DNA from: Williamsia limnetica | GTDB lineage: Bacteria; Actinomycetota; Actinomycetes; Mycobacteriales; Mycobacteriaceae | Length of the DNA: 64,000 bases | Reading direction: 5' to 3' | NCBI RefSeq assembly: GCF_003217475.1 | Contig: NZ_QJSP01000012.1 | Span: 124,001-188,000, forward strand | In this document: piece by piece, positions 45,095 to 55,300 of the stretch | How the letters are laid out: each line of letters opens with the position of its first letter | Numbering within the stretch: the first letter of the stretch is position 1 | Notes under the pieces: generated by a model | Told to the model about the DNA's origin: nothing | What the model saw: the letters and a program-made list of their open reading frames with translations, nothing else | Databases searched by the model: none | Translations under genes and position numbers: made by a program

Positions 45095-45188
45095 ATGGCA
45101 TGACTGGTCTCGTCGTGCGACCGATCTTGTTCCAGACTGCAGCGCAGCGACGCGCCCGGAAAGCACTCAAGTTTGGAACGGGGGACAT

Positions 45189-46508
45189 TTGGCGCCGAGA
45201 GATATAAGTCAGACTGACTGGATCAGCCATGCGATCGACGAGATGCGCAGAATATGCGCGACAATGGAACCCGGTTCTGCAGAAGAAGACGCTGAGGCGA
45301 TTCGGCTGATCGCGTCGCGGATCACCCTTGCTGCGGATATGTACTACGCGAAGCTGGCTGCGCTGTATCCAGAGGGCGATTTCCATGGGGAGTCGGTCAC
45401 CGGATCGCGCCACGCCACCATCGCGGGTATTCGGCACATGGACGACTCGGCGTCTGTCGGGATCAAGATCGCTGATCAAATCAGTGCCATCTCGGCCATC
45501 CTCTCATCCACCCAGGGCAGCGTTGCTGACCTGGACGCCGAGTTCGGCACCAGCCAGAGCGCAGCGGAACGCTTTCGGCAACAGCAGCAACTCGCCAAGA
45601 CCATGACGGACGTCTACAGCAACCCGGTCATCGGAGCGAACAGCTCGATGCCGGAGTACTCAGCAGCACCATTGCCACAACTGGGCGGAGACTTCCAACC
45701 GGTGAACACCTCAACAGCAGGCGGTGTCGGAGGTGGTAGCTCAGGAGACAACTCGGGGCTCATCGGCGGTATGTCGGGCGGCGCCGGTCCGGGCGGCCCA
45801 GGTGGACCCGGAGGGCCCGGCGGCCCGGGCGCCGGTCAAGTTTCGTATGGGGGCGACCCGGCGGCAGACGTCCCGTTGGCGTTGGGCAACTCTGCGCAGA
45901 CAACGGCCGCTGACGCCGGCGGACCTGGGGCAGGGCCGCTGAACGGTGCATTCGGCAGTCCGATTCCAGCAGGCGGCCAAAGCCAAGGGGCGGGCACAAC
46001 GAACGCGGCCATGAACTCCGCCCGCGGCCAGTCGGGGAGTGGACTTGGTGGCCGAGGCGGAGCCGGCGGCGGCTCAGGCGGTGCGGGAGGCGGGAGGGCC
46101 AGCGGCGCAGGTGGGCTCGGCGGGTCCGCTTCAGAGCCGAGTCCGCTTGCCAGACGACCCATAACACCGCTGGCGTCACCGTCGGCCGGAACCGGCGCAG
46201 CGCCGGGATCCGGCCCGGCAACATCCACGCGTGGCGGCTCCCCGATGGTCCCACCCGGCGGAGCCGGACGAGGCGGTCGCGACGCCAACGGGGAACATCG
46301 TGCGGCGTCCTACCTACACACCAGAGAGAACGCGGAAGAGATGATCGGGCCCCTGCCGCTCGTCGGCCCGCCGGTCCTCGGCGATTGGGCCCGCCCCGTC
46401 GACACCAGCGCCGCGGATGTGACGCCGATGAACCCCGACGCGCTGACCGACAACGACAAGACCGACAACAACAAGACCGACAACAGCGACGACTCCAACC
46501 GAACGTGA
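45189..46508 (+). CDS. Helical-domain / Gly-rich protein (PPE-like architecture), start uncertain
   Basis: About 439 aa from TTG 45189, which follows GGGGGAC; the frame is open to 45042 but that would overlap the lipoprotein by more than 50 bp. Residues 15-140 are helical (ATMEPGSAEEDAEAIRLIA, then a second helix pair ending QQQQLAKTM), and the next 250 residues are Gly/Ser/Pro/Ala-rich with GGPGG-type repeats, like the variable tails of PPE proteins. The C-terminus holds three DKTDN-like repeats. Probably exported by a type VII system with the WXG-like partner. No named family match made. Confidence 0.65.
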   Translation: MAPRDISQTDWISHAIDEMRRICATMEPGSAEEDAEAIRLIASRITLAADMYYAKLAALYPEGDFHGESVTGSRHATIAGIRHMDDSASVGIKIADQISAISAILSSTQGSVADLDAEFGTSQSAAERFRQQQQLAKTMTDVYSNPVIGANSSMPEYSAAPLPQLGGDFQPVNTSTAGGVGGGSSGDNSGLIGGMSGGAGPGGPGGPGGPGGPGAGQVSYGGDPAADVPLALGNSAQTTAADAGGPGAGPLNGAFGSPIPAGGQSQGAGTTNAAMNSARGQSGSGLGGRGGAGGGSGGAGGGRASGAGGLGGSASEPSPLARRPITPLASPSAGTGAAPGSGPATSTRGGSPMVPPGGAGRGGRDANGEHRAASYLHTRENAEEMIGPLPLVGPPVLGDWARPVDTSAADVTPMNPDALTDNDKTDNNKTDNSDDSNRT

Positions 46509-46521
46509 CGCGCCGGATGGC

Positions 46522-48030
46522 TCACGCCAGGTTGAAGCTGCGCTCGACGGCGGTGTTCCATTCGGCGAACCGGGCGTCGCGGTCGTCGGCGTCCATCACC
46601 GGATCCCACTGCTTGTCCTGCGCCCAGTTGTCGCGAATCTCTTGTTCGCCTTCCCAGTAGCCGACGGCGAGACCGGCCGCATACGCAGCACCTAACGCTG
46701 TGGTCTCGTTGACGACGGGTCGCACCACGGGTACTCCAAGGATGTCCGACTGGAACTGCATCAGCATCTCGTTGACCACCATGCCGCCGTCGACCTTCAG
46801 CGTCGACAATTCCACGCCCGAGTCGGCCTGCATTGCCTCGATGACTTCGCGCGTCTGAAAGGCGGTGGCCTCCAGCGCAGCCCGCGCGATGTGCCCTTTG
46901 GTCACGAATCTGGTCAGTCCGACGATCACTCCACGGGCGTCCGGGCGCCACCGGGGTGCGAACAGACCCGAGAACGCCGGCACGAAATACACGCCACCGT
47001 TGTCGTCGACCAGTTTGGCGGTCTCCTCGATGTCGCTGGAGGAGTTGATCAGTCCGAGGTTGTCGCGCAACCACTGAATGAGTGAACCGGTGACGGCAAT
47101 AGACCCTTCCAGTGCGTAGATCGGTTTCTTGTCGCCGAGCTTGTAGCAGACGGTGCTGAGCAGTCCGTGGCTGCTGTGGACCACCTCTTCGCCCGTGTTG
47201 AGCAGGAGGAAATTACCTGTGCCATAGGTGTTCTTGGCTTCCCCCGGTTCGAGACACGCCTGCCCGAAGGTTGCGGCCTGCTGGTCACCGAGAATTCCGG
47301 CGATCGGTACGTCCGCGAGGCGCCCGCGCTCTCGGACCTTTCCGTACACTTGCGACGAACTGCAGATTTCGGGAAGCAGACTCGTGGGAATCTGCATCTC
47401 CCGGCAGATCTCCTCGTCCCACTCGAGCGTTTCCAGGTCCATCAACATCGTGCGCGAGGCGTTGGTGACATCGGTCAGGTGCCGCCCGCCATCGGGGCCG
47501 CCAGTCATGTTCCAGACCATCCAGCTGTCCATCGTCCCGAAACACAGTTCACCGGCTTCGGCGCGATCGCGGGCACCGTCCACATTGTCGAGTAGCCACC
47601 GGATCTTTGGGCCCGCGAAGTACGTCGACAGTGGCAAGCCGGTGCGCTCCTGATAACGCCCGGCGCCCTGGTCTCCGGCCAACTCCTCGCACAGGGCGGC
47701 AGTTCTGGTGTCCTGCCAGACGATGGCGTTGTGGATCGGTTCGCCGGTGGATCTGTCCCACACCAGCGTCGTCTCCCGTTGGTTCGTGATGCCTACCGCC
47801 TTGATGTCGGCGGTCTGCAGATCCTCCGACGCCAGCGCGGCCGCCACGACACGGCGGGTGTTTCGCCAGATTTCGACACCGTCGTGCTCCACCCACCCCG
47901 CTTTGGGGAAGATCTGCTCGTGTTCCACCTGTTCGGAGCTGACGACATTGCCGGAATGATCGAAGATCATGCAACGCGTCGACGTGGTTCCCTGATCGAT
48001 GGCGGCGATGTAGCCGGTGCTGTTGGTCAC
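46522..48030 (-). CDS. glpK: Glycerol kinase
   Basis: 502 aa from GTG 48030; the 96 codons further upstream are Arg/Pro-rich and overlap glpD's promoter side. FGGY motifs: [10 protein letters not shown]-terminal ATP loop, [27 protein letters not shown] and the C-terminal [16 protein letters not shown]. Converts glycerol to glycerol-3-phosphate, then used by the divergent glpD. Stop is 14 bp from the stop of the convergent Gly-rich gene. Confidence 0.94.
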   Translation of the reverse strand: MTNSTGYIAAIDQGTTSTRCMIFDHSGNVVSSEQVEHEQIFPKAGWVEHDGVEIWRNTRRVVAAALASEDLQTADIKAVGITNQRETTLVWDRSTGEPIHNAIVWQDTRTAALCEELAGDQGAGRYQERTGLPLSTYFAGPKIRWLLDNVDGARDRAEAGELCFGTMDSWMVWNMTGGPDGGRHLTDVTNASRTMLMDLETLEWDEEICREMQIPTSLLPEICSSSQVYGKVRERGRLADVPIAGILGDQQAATFGQACLEPGEAKNTYGTGNFLLLNTGEEVVHSSHGLLSTVCYKLGDKKPIYALEGSIAVTGSLIQWLRDNLGLINSSSDIEETAKLVDDNGGVYFVPAFSGLFAPRWRPDARGVIVGLTRFVTKGHIARAALEATAFQTREVIEAMQADSGVELSTLKVDGGMVVNEMLMQFQSDILGVPVVRPVVNETTALGAAYAAGLAVGYWEGEQEIRDNWAQDKQWDPVMDADDRDARFAEWNTAVERSFNLA

Positions 48031-48106
48031 GCAATCGAGTTTCCCACGACCCCGCCGGCAATCAGGCGAAACCGGGCACGCCGGGTGCGCTCGCCCTGAC
48101 TGACTA

Positions 48107-48122
48107 GTTACCAGCGGGTAAC
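48107..48122. promoter_or_regulatory. Inverted repeat between glpK and glpD
   Basis: GTTACCAGCGGGTAAC has perfect 6-bp arms and a 4-bp spacer, 46 bp before glpD and 77 bp before glpK start. Candidate operator for a glycerol or lipid-responsive regulator; no regulator gene is adjacent. Confidence 0.45.
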
Positions 48123-48167
48123 GTGGGTGACGGCACGGCACATCACCTGTGACCAGAGGAGATTGCG

Positions 48168-49913
48168 ATGAGTGCGTCTGCATTCGATCCGGACCGACCC
48201 GCTGACCTCGGGCCCCGTTATCGGGACAACGCCTGGCAGCGGTTGTCGACAGAGCAGTTCGACGTCGTCGTGGTCGGTGGTGGCATCGTGGGCGTGGGTA
48301 CCGCTCTCGACGCCGCAACCCGAGGCCTGCGCGTTGCGCTGGTCGAAGCCCGCGACATCGCGTCGGGCACGTCCAGTCGGTCGTCGAAGATGTTCCACGG
48401 CGGTCTCCGCTACCTCGAGCAACTCGAGTTCGGGCTGGTCCGCGAGGCCCTGCACGAGCGAGAGCTGTCGCTGAGCACGCTGGCTCCGCACCTGGTCAAG
48501 CCGCTGCCCTTTCTCTACCCGCTGACCCACCGGGTGTGGGAGAGGCCCTACGTCGCTGCAGGCCTGTTCCTCTATGACTCGCTGGGCGGCGCCAAATCGG
48601 TTCCCGGACAACGACATGTGACGCGCTCGGGCGCCCTGCGAATAGCTCCCGCTCTCAAACGGAACTCTCTCTCCGGCGGAATCACCTACTACGACACCGT
48701 CGTCGACGATGCTCGCCACACCCTCACAGTCGCCCGCACCGCATCTCACTACGGTGCGGTGATCCGAACGTCGACACAGGTCACCGGATTTCTCCGCGAG
48801 GCCGATCGTGTCAGCGGTGTCCGTGTCCGCGACACGGAGACCGGTGACACGGCGGAGGTTCGCGGCCACTGCGTCATCAATGCCTCGGGCGTCTGGACCG
48901 ATGAGATCCAGGCACTGTCCAAGCAGCGCGGTCGCTTCCGGGTCCGGGCGTCCAAGGGCGTGCACATCGTGGTGCCGCGCGACCGCATCATGAGTGAATC
49001 GGCGATCATCCTGCGGACCCCGAAATCCGTGCTGTTCGTGATCCCCTGGGAGACCCACTGGATCATCGGCACCACCGACACCGACTGGAACCTCGACCTC
49101 GCGCACCCGGCCGCCACCCGCGCCGACATCGACTACATCCTTGAGCGCGTCAACGAGGTGTTGGTGACCCCGCTCAGCCACGACGACATCGAAGGCGTCT
49201 ACGCAGGACTACGGCCGCTGCTCGCCGGCGAGAACGACGAGACGTCGAAGCTGTCCCGCGAGCACGCGGTCGCCGAGGTCGCGCCAGGACTGGTGGCCAT
49301 CGCCGGCGGCAAGTACACCACTTATCGGGTGATGGCCGCTGACGCGGTGGACGCGATCACCGATTTCATCCCCGTCCGCGTTGCCCCGTCTGTCACAGAC
49401 AAGGTGCCGCTCGCCGGAGCCGAGGGCTATCACGCCCTCATCAACCAGTGCGATCAGCTCGGACAGCGATTCGGACTGCACCCGTACCGCATTCGCCGGC
49501 TCCTCAATCGTTACGGCTCGATGATCGACGAGGTGCTGGCGTACGCGAAGAAGGACGAAAGCCTGCTCCAACCTCTCGCCGCTGCACCGCAGTACCTACG
49601 GGTCGAGGTCGTGTACGCAGTGGTCAGCGAGGCGGCGCTGCATCTCGAAGACGTGCTCGCCCGCCGCACTCGCATCGCCATCGAATATCCCGATCGCGGT
49701 GTGAAATCGGCCAGGGAAGTGGCCGAACTCATTGCTCCGCTGCTCGATTGGGACAACGAGAAAAAGGAGTTCGAGATCGAGACCTACCTGGCACGCGTAG
49801 AGGCAGAGGTCTCGTCGCAACGCCAGCCGGACGACGAGTCCGCCGACGCCCTGCGCGCGGCGGCTCCGGAATCCCGGGCCGAACTGCTCGAACCGGTACC
49901 GGTTCCGGACTGA
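48168..49913 (+). CDS. glpD: Aerobic glycerol-3-phosphate dehydrogenase
   Basis: 581 aa (Rv3302c/GlpD2 length). FAD site [37 protein letters not shown], and [14 protein letters not shown], all GlpD landmarks. Oxidises glycerol-3-phosphate to dihydroxyacetone phosphate at the membrane, feeding electrons to menaquinone. AGAGGAGA lies 6 nt before the ATG. Divergent from glpK; ends 7 bp before the convergent DUF35 gene. Confidence 0.95.
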   Translation: MSASAFDPDRPADLGPRYRDNAWQRLSTEQFDVVVVGGGIVGVGTALDAATRGLRVALVEARDIASGTSSRSSKMFHGGLRYLEQLEFGLVREALHERELSLSTLAPHLVKPLPFLYPLTHRVWERPYVAAGLFLYDSLGGAKSVPGQRHVTRSGALRIAPALKRNSLSGGITYYDTVVDDARHTLTVARTASHYGAVIRTSTQVTGFLREADRVSGVRVRDTETGDTAEVRGHCVINASGVWTDEIQALSKQRGRFRVRASKGVHIVVPRDRIMSESAIILRTPKSVLFVIPWETHWIIGTTDTDWNLDLAHPAATRADIDYILERVNEVLVTPLSHDDIEGVYAGLRPLLAGENDETSKLSREHAVAEVAPGLVAIAGGKYTTYRVMAADAVDAITDFIPVRVAPSVTDKVPLAGAEGYHALINQCDQLGQRFGLHPYRIRRLLNRYGSMIDEVLAYAKKDESLLQPLAAAPQYLRVEVVYAVVSEAALHLEDVLARRTRIAIEYPDRGVKSAREVAELIAPLLDWDNEKKEFEIETYLARVEAEVSSQRQPDDESADALRAAAPESRAELLEPVPVPD

Positions 49914-49920
49914 CCTCGAA

Positions 49921-50331
49921 CTAGCGGGCCGGCTCGTAGCGGAGCAGGGTTACGCCATCCTCGGGATGATCGAAGAACACCGGTCGAACCCGCATGCCGA
50001 TCTGCAGGTCGGCCGGATCGACGTTGACCATCTCGGTCGACAGCCGTGGGCCCTCGTCCCACTGCACGACGGCCAGCAACTGCGGCACCGAGTTGGCGAA
50101 GTGCGGCGACACCGGCTTGCGGGCGATGGTGAAGGTGTACAGCGTCCCCTCTCCTGAGATCTCCCGCCATTCGAGGTCGTCGGCGAGTGTCCCGGGCGCG
50201 AGAATGCGAGGGTAGAAGACGTACGTCGCCAGTGACGGCGAGTATTGAATCCGAATTCGATGTTCGGACAACGCATCCCAGAAGGGCGCACTCACCGGTG
50301 TCTTCACCGGCATGGGTGGGGTGAATGTCAT
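49921..50331 (-). CDS. DUF35 OB-fold protein (Ltp/ChsH-type partner) lacking zinc-ribbon Cys
   Basis: 136 aa from ATG 50331 (AGAAAG 11 nt upstream; GTG 50340 possible). N-terminal helix and rubredoxin-like region, then an OB-fold with the DUF35 signature (SGEGTLYTFTIARKPVSP, then VQWDEGPRLSTEMVN). The usual CxxCG...CPxC zinc knuckle is absent; the protein has no Cys at all. DUF35 proteins form complexes with thiolase-like enzymes, and the thiolase-like gene lies 15 bp upstream, so it is presumably the partner subunit. Confidence 0.8.
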   Translation of the reverse strand: MTFTPPMPVKTPVSAPFWDALSEHRIRIQYSPSLATYVFYPRILAPGTLADDLEWREISGEGTLYTFTIARKPVSPHFANSVPQLLAVVQWDEGPRLSTEMVNVDPADLQIGMRVRPVFFDHPEDGVTLLRYEPAR

Positions 50332-50345
50332 GGCGTTCACGCTTT

Positions 50346-51557
50346 CTAGTCGCCCTGCAAGACCAGGGTGGTTTGTTCGCCCATGACTCCGCCGTTGCCG
50401 GACACGAATGCGCGATTGCAGTCGGGCACTTGAGCTTCGCCGGACCGCCCCATGATCTGGCGGGTGGCGTCGCAGACATGGTGCATGCCGCCGGCGAGAC
50501 CCGCTTGCCCGAATCCGAGCTGACCACCTGCGGTATTGAGTGGGAAGTCGCCGCGGAAGGTCAGGTCGTGGGAGTTCACGAACTCCATACCTTTGCCCTT
50601 CTCGCAGAAGCCGGCGTCCTCGAGGCTCATGAGCACAGTGATGGTGTAGCAGTCGTAGATCGACACCATGTCCATGTCGGAACGATCGAGGCGGCTCATG
50701 TCGAACGCGGAGTCGGCGGCGTGGGTGATGGGGGTCTGCAACAGGTCTTGGGCGTAGGTCGGAGTCTTGTACGCGACGTGCTCGCCGAACCCCTTGATCC
50801 AGACCGGCCGGTTCTTGGACCGTCGCGCCACGTCCGACGACGTGACCAGGACGGCTGCGCCACCCGAGCACGGCATCACGATCTCGAGTCGGTGCAGCGG
50901 GTCGGCGATCACCGGGCTGGCCAGAACGTCTTCGATGGTCAATGGCTTGTCGTAGAAGATCGCGTCGGGCGTGTGGTTCGCGTTGACCCGTTGATCGACC
51001 ACGATTTTCGCGAGCGCTCGTTCGTCGTAGCCGTAGACCGAACCGTAGAGCTGCGCGATCTGCCCGTACGGTCCGTTCTGGCCGAGGTTGCCGAAGGGGA
51101 TGTCGAACTCGGCTTGCGGAGAGCCGTACCTGTTGGACGACGATCCGTACAGCAGGATGTCGGTGAGGCTGTCCGGTAGCGGCTTCTTGGGTGAGTGTGG
51201 GACGCCGTAGTCAGCCGGGAGCACGCACAAGACGGCCTGACAGATGCCGAGTTCGACGGCGGCCGCGGCCCGCCAGACCATCGCTGCCGCCGATGCACCA
51301 CCGAGGTCGACGACCTCAGCGAAGTTGACTCGGGCGCCCAAATATTCGGCGATCGTCGAGGGTACGAACATCTCTGATTCGAGCAGGGTCGAGGTGACGA
51401 TGCCGTCGATCTCGATACCGGTCAGCCCCGCATCGGCGATGGCCGAGGCCGACAGCGTGGCCCACTGTTCGAGGGTGAAACGGGGAGTCCGGGTCGACAC
51501 CTTCTGCGGTGGCAGCTCGGTGTATCCCACGATTGCTGCATCGCCCCGAAAGCCCAT
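50346..51557 (-). CDS. Thiolase-fold protein lacking the nucleophilic Cys (Ltp2-like lyase?)
   Basis: 403 aa, ATG 51557. SCP-x-thiolase-like fold with ADYGVPHSP, GGMHHVCDATRQ and a C-terminal SGNGGVMGEQTTLV. Where thiolases have CxSG the sequence is GGASAAA (in VVDLGGASAAAMVW), so the acyl-transfer Cys is missing. In steroid side-chain degradation Ltp2 has a similar replacement and acts as a retro-aldolase with DUF35 partner ChsH2. The adjoining DUF35 gene makes a lyase role probable. Substrate unknown. Confidence 0.75.
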   Translation of the reverse strand: MGFRGDAAIVGYTELPPQKVSTRTPRFTLEQWATLSASAIADAGLTGIEIDGIVTSTLLESEMFVPSTIAEYLGARVNFAEVVDLGGASAAAMVWRAAAAVELGICQAVLCVLPADYGVPHSPKKPLPDSLTDILLYGSSSNRYGSPQAEFDIPFGNLGQNGPYGQIAQLYGSVYGYDERALAKIVVDQRVNANHTPDAIFYDKPLTIEDVLASPVIADPLHRLEIVMPCSGGAAVLVTSSDVARRSKNRPVWIKGFGEHVAYKTPTYAQDLLQTPITHAADSAFDMSRLDRSDMDMVSIYDCYTITVLMSLEDAGFCEKGKGMEFVNSHDLTFRGDFPLNTAGGQLGFGQAGLAGGMHHVCDATRQIMGRSGEAQVPDCNRAFVSGNGGVMGEQTTLVLQGD

Positions 51558-51604
51558 GGATACTCCTGCGTCGACTAACGAATAAGAAGGTCGACCGCAA
51601 ACAT

Positions 51605-51623
51605 ACTAGAACTGGGATCTAGT
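51605..51623. promoter_or_regulatory. Inverted repeat at the TetR stop / thiolase promoter
   Basis: ACTAGA-ACTGGGA-TCTAGT, perfect 6-bp arms, 48 bp before the thiolase-like ATG and overlapping the TetR stop. It resembles KstR-type sites (TAGAAC...GTTCTA) with an altered spacer. A candidate site for the local TetR. Confidence 0.45.
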
Positions 51624-52233
51624 TTTCAACCGGTGCCTGTTCTACCGGCCCGAAAATGAAGTCCATGAAGCGGTTGCACAGCCGGTGGACGTCTTCCATC
51701 GTTCCGTCGTGGTACACCGCTGAGGTCAAGGCGGTGTTGATGATGGACCACAGCATGATGGCCGCATCCTCCGCAGCGCCGGGGCCGAGCCGGGCGAAGT
51801 CATCGGCGAGCGTGTTCTGGCACACGGTGAAAAACTGACCGAGCAACGCCTTCGCGTTGGTGTCTGCGCTCGACTGCAAGATCACATGCACCTGAAAGAA
51901 GTGCTGCCTGCGCTCGAACGACGAGATGACCGCATTCATCTTCGCGCGGATCTGATGTTCGGACAGATCTTCGCCTGAACGCGCGTACGCCGGTGCCGCC
52001 CAATCGAGCAATACCGCAGCGTAGAGATGTTCCTTCGACGAGAAGTACCGGTAGAGGGTGCCGAGCGCCACGCCGGCATCCTGCGCGACATCGCGGATCT
52101 GGATCTGCTCGTACTCTTGTTCCTTGAGAGCAGCGTTGGCAGCTTTGATGATTCGCAAACGGCGTGCCTGCTGCCAGGCGGGCAACTCCGAACTGAGCGT
52201 CGCCGCTGCAGTAGTCGATGCCTGTTGCGTCAT
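51619..52233 (-). CDS. TetR-family regulator (KstR-like HTH)
   Basis: 204 aa from ATG 52233 with AAGGAAA upstream; the longer frame is Pro/Arg-rich and dropped. N-terminal HTH: IQIRDVAQDAGVALGTLYRYFSSKEHLYAAVL. The C-terminal ligand domain is typical TetR. The recognition helix GTLYRYF matches KstR-like regulators of sterol catabolism, but many TetR proteins share it. It precedes the thiolase-like and DUF35 genes (62 bp gap) and likely regulates them. Confidence 0.83.
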   Translation of the reverse strand: MTQQASTTAAATLSSELPAWQQARRLRIIKAANAALKEQEYEQIQIRDVAQDAGVALGTLYRYFSSKEHLYAAVLLDWAAPAYARSGEDLSEHQIRAKMNAVISSFERRQHFFQVHVILQSSADTNAKALLGQFFTVCQNTLADDFARLGPGAAEDAAIMLWSIINTALTSAVYHDGTMEDVHRLCNRFMDFIFGPVEQAPVEN

Positions 52234-52312
52234 GAACGTTTCCTTTGCGTGGTTGAACCCCGGGCCCGGGTACAGCCTAGGACGCCCGGCGGGGGCCGGA
52301 GGCCACATGGCG

Positions 52313-52334
52313 CGCTTGACGCGCTGATCAAGCG
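52313..52334 (-). terminator. Terminator hairpin after lhr
   Basis: CGCTTGA (52313-52319) pairs with TCAAGCG (52328-52334), loop 8 nt, 5 nt past the lhr stop on the minus strand. Confidence 0.55.
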
Positions 52335-52338
52335 ACGC

Positions 52339-55300
52339 TCATCCGGTTCTGCGTAACCGCAAACCCCGTGGAGTCGGGTCGAAACCGCTCTCCCGTAGAT
52401 GCTCGGCCAATCCACCGGTCAGAACGGGTTCACCGTCGACGCGCTCGACGTAGAGCCGGTCCACCTGCCCCCGGGTGACAACCTGGGCAAGCGCCGTGGT
52501 GGCCGCGGCTAATTGCTCGGAATCGGTGCTGAAGGTCAGGACCGTCTTGCCGCCTCGCTCGACGAACAGCACGAGATGGCCGTCGACCAGCACCACCAAC
52601 GCGCCGGGTTTGCGGCCGGGACGGTGCCCTTCCGACTGTTGCGGCCACGCGAGGGCAGATCCATAGGGGTTGGCCGGATCGGTCGCCGCGAGCGCGATGG
52701 CCGTATGTCCGATCGTCTCGACCTCGTCGCGCAATCGGTCGACAGTCGTGGTCGCGGCGAATTGCGCGCCGCCCAGTCCGTCGATGTAGTAGCCGCGCCG
52801 CACCTTGCCGCTGTCCTCGAACCCGGTGAGGGCCTTGTAGACCCGCGAGAATCCACCGACGATGCCCTCCGTCATCACTGCACCCTTGGTGACGACGCCG
52901 TACCGGTCGAGGAGTGCGGTGCACTGGGCGGCGACCGCGAGGGTGGGGTCCGAGATGGGGGCGGGCAGCACGAACCAGCGACCGGTCATCGATTGCGGCG
53001 CTGTGCGTGGGGTCCGGGCGAAGCGTCGTCGGCCGCGGTGCGCGGGCGCGCTGCGGACCGCGCCGGGTTTGCGGCCGGGACCCAGCAGCGATCGCACCGG
53101 GGTGAAGGTGTCGTTGCTGATCAGTCCCGCCCACGCGAGGTCCCACAGCACCATTTCGAGTTCTGAGCCGAGCGGGGTGACGCCGCCGACGGCCATGGAC
53201 TCGCTCAACTGCCGGAAGAAGAATGCGCCGCCGGGAGCCAGATGGTCGAGTACCCGCTGATGCAGCTCGCCCATGTCGATCTCGGCCGGCGTGGGCAGAC
53301 TGTCCTCGGCGAGATCGGCAGGATGCAGGCTTATCCACCCGTCGGCACCCGAGAGCCGGCCATGCCCGGCCCACAGCACCTCGCCTCCGGCGGTCAACTC
53401 GTCGAGCATGTCGGGTCGATAGTCGGCGACGCGGGCGGGCAGGACCAGCGACTCCCACGCAGAGGCCGGGATGGGTACACCCGCCAGCTGATCGATGACT
53501 GCCGACACCCCGTCGATACCGCGCAGTCGCGACTGCCGGGTGACGTGCTGCCAGCCGGTGACAAACCGGGCGTACGTCTCATGGCTGACGGGCGCGACCT
53601 CGGCCCGACTCGCGGCCAGCGAAGCTCGGCGAAGGCCGGAGAGGACCTCCGTGTTGCACCACTGTTCACTGCTGCGCAGGGTGCCTTCGGGTTCGGGCCG
53701 AAAGTCTCCTTCGACGACCCGGCGTGAACTCGCGAGACGAACGAGGGTGTCGCGTACGACCGCGACACCGAGGCCGAGCGCGGTGGCCGCGTCGGCGGCG
53801 ACAAACGGGCCGTGGGTGCGCGCGTAACGCCCGATCAGATCACCCAGCGGGTCGTCGACCGGTTCGAGGAACGCCATCGGAAGACCCTGTGGGGGAGGGA
53901 TGCCCAGCCCGTCGCGAAGTCTGCCCGCATCCTCGGCGGCGGCGAACAGCAGCTCACCGCCGCGGGGTATTTCGATCGCGCGGCCGACCGCCACGAGTTC
54001 TGCGAGTAACGGGAGCGGAGCGTCGCCGGTGAACCGAGCGGCGACGTCGGACTCGCTGAGCGGTCCGAGCCATCGCAACAGATCTGCGATCCCCTCGATG
54101 TCGCGGGCTTGGCGTTCGGGATGCAGGCGCTGCAGTTTGGCCTCGGTGTCCGCGATGACGTTCTGATCGAGCAGCTCCCGCAGGTCGACCCGACCCAGCA
54201 ATTGGGCCAGCAGTGCGGTGTCAAGCGAGAGGGTGGCCGCGCGACGCTCGGCGAGCGGGGCGTCGTCGGCATACATGAACGCTCCGACGTAGCCGAACAG
54301 CAACGACGACGCCATCGGTGAGGGGGTTTCGGTCTCGATCTCGATGACGCGTAGACGTCGATCAGCGACTTTCGTGAGCATGCCGACCAGTGCGGGGAGG
54401 TCGTAGACGTCCTGCAGACATTCGCGGAAGGCTTCGAGGATGATGGGGAACTGCGGGAACTTTCGTGCCACGTCGAGCAGCTGGGCGCTGCGCTGGCGCT
54501 GTTGCCACAGCGGCGCACGCTTGCCGGGATTACGGCGCGGCAGCAGCAGTGCGCGTGCGGCGCACTCCCGAAAACGCGAAGCGAACATCGCCGAACCACC
54601 GAGTTGTTCGGTGACGATCTGCTCGATCTCGTCGGGGTCGAAATGGAAGAGCGCGGCGCCGGGTGGTTGATCGTCGGTGTCGGGGAGGCGGACGATGATG
54701 CCGTCGTCGGCAGCGGAGACGGCGCCGTCGATTCCGTAGTCCTGTTGCAGGCGGGCAGCGACGGCGCTCGCCCATGGCGCGTGCACGCGTAAGCCGTACG
54801 GAGAGTGCAGGATCACTCGCCAGTCACCGAGTTCGTCTCGAAACCTTTCGACGAGCAGGGTGCGGTCGGTGGGCAGGTGGCCGGTCGCGGCCTGCTGCTC
54901 GGACACGAGCTGTGCGAGGTTGTCACGAGCGAACTGGTTGAGCCCCAACCGTTCCACGTGCGCGCCGAACTTCTCGGGTTTGGCCAATTCGCCGACGAAC
55001 TTACCGATCGCCTCGCCGAGTTCGGCGGGCCTGCCGATGCTGTCGCCGTGCCAGAAGGGCAGGCGCCCTGCCTGACCGAACGCCGGCGTCACCAGCACCC
55101 GATCGTGGGTGATGTCCTCGATTCGCCAGCTGGTGGCACCGAGCGCGAACACGTCACCGACGCGGGACTCGTAGACCATTTCCTCGTCGAGTTCGCCGAC
55201 TCGCGTTTGCTTTTCGCCGACCATGTACACCGCGAAAAGGCCGCGATCGGGGATGGCGCCTCCCGAGGTGACGGCCAGCCGCTGGGCGCCCGGCCTGCCG

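Noticed and set aside
45091-45210. 39-codon frame starting with ATGA at the lipoprotein stop
   Set aside because: Too short, no motif, and overlapped by the better Gly-rich frame; kept only as a start-site question.
52259-52270. CCCGGGCCCGGG palindrome upstream of TetR
   Set aside because: Easily produced by chance in GC-rich DNA, and no second copy was noticed.
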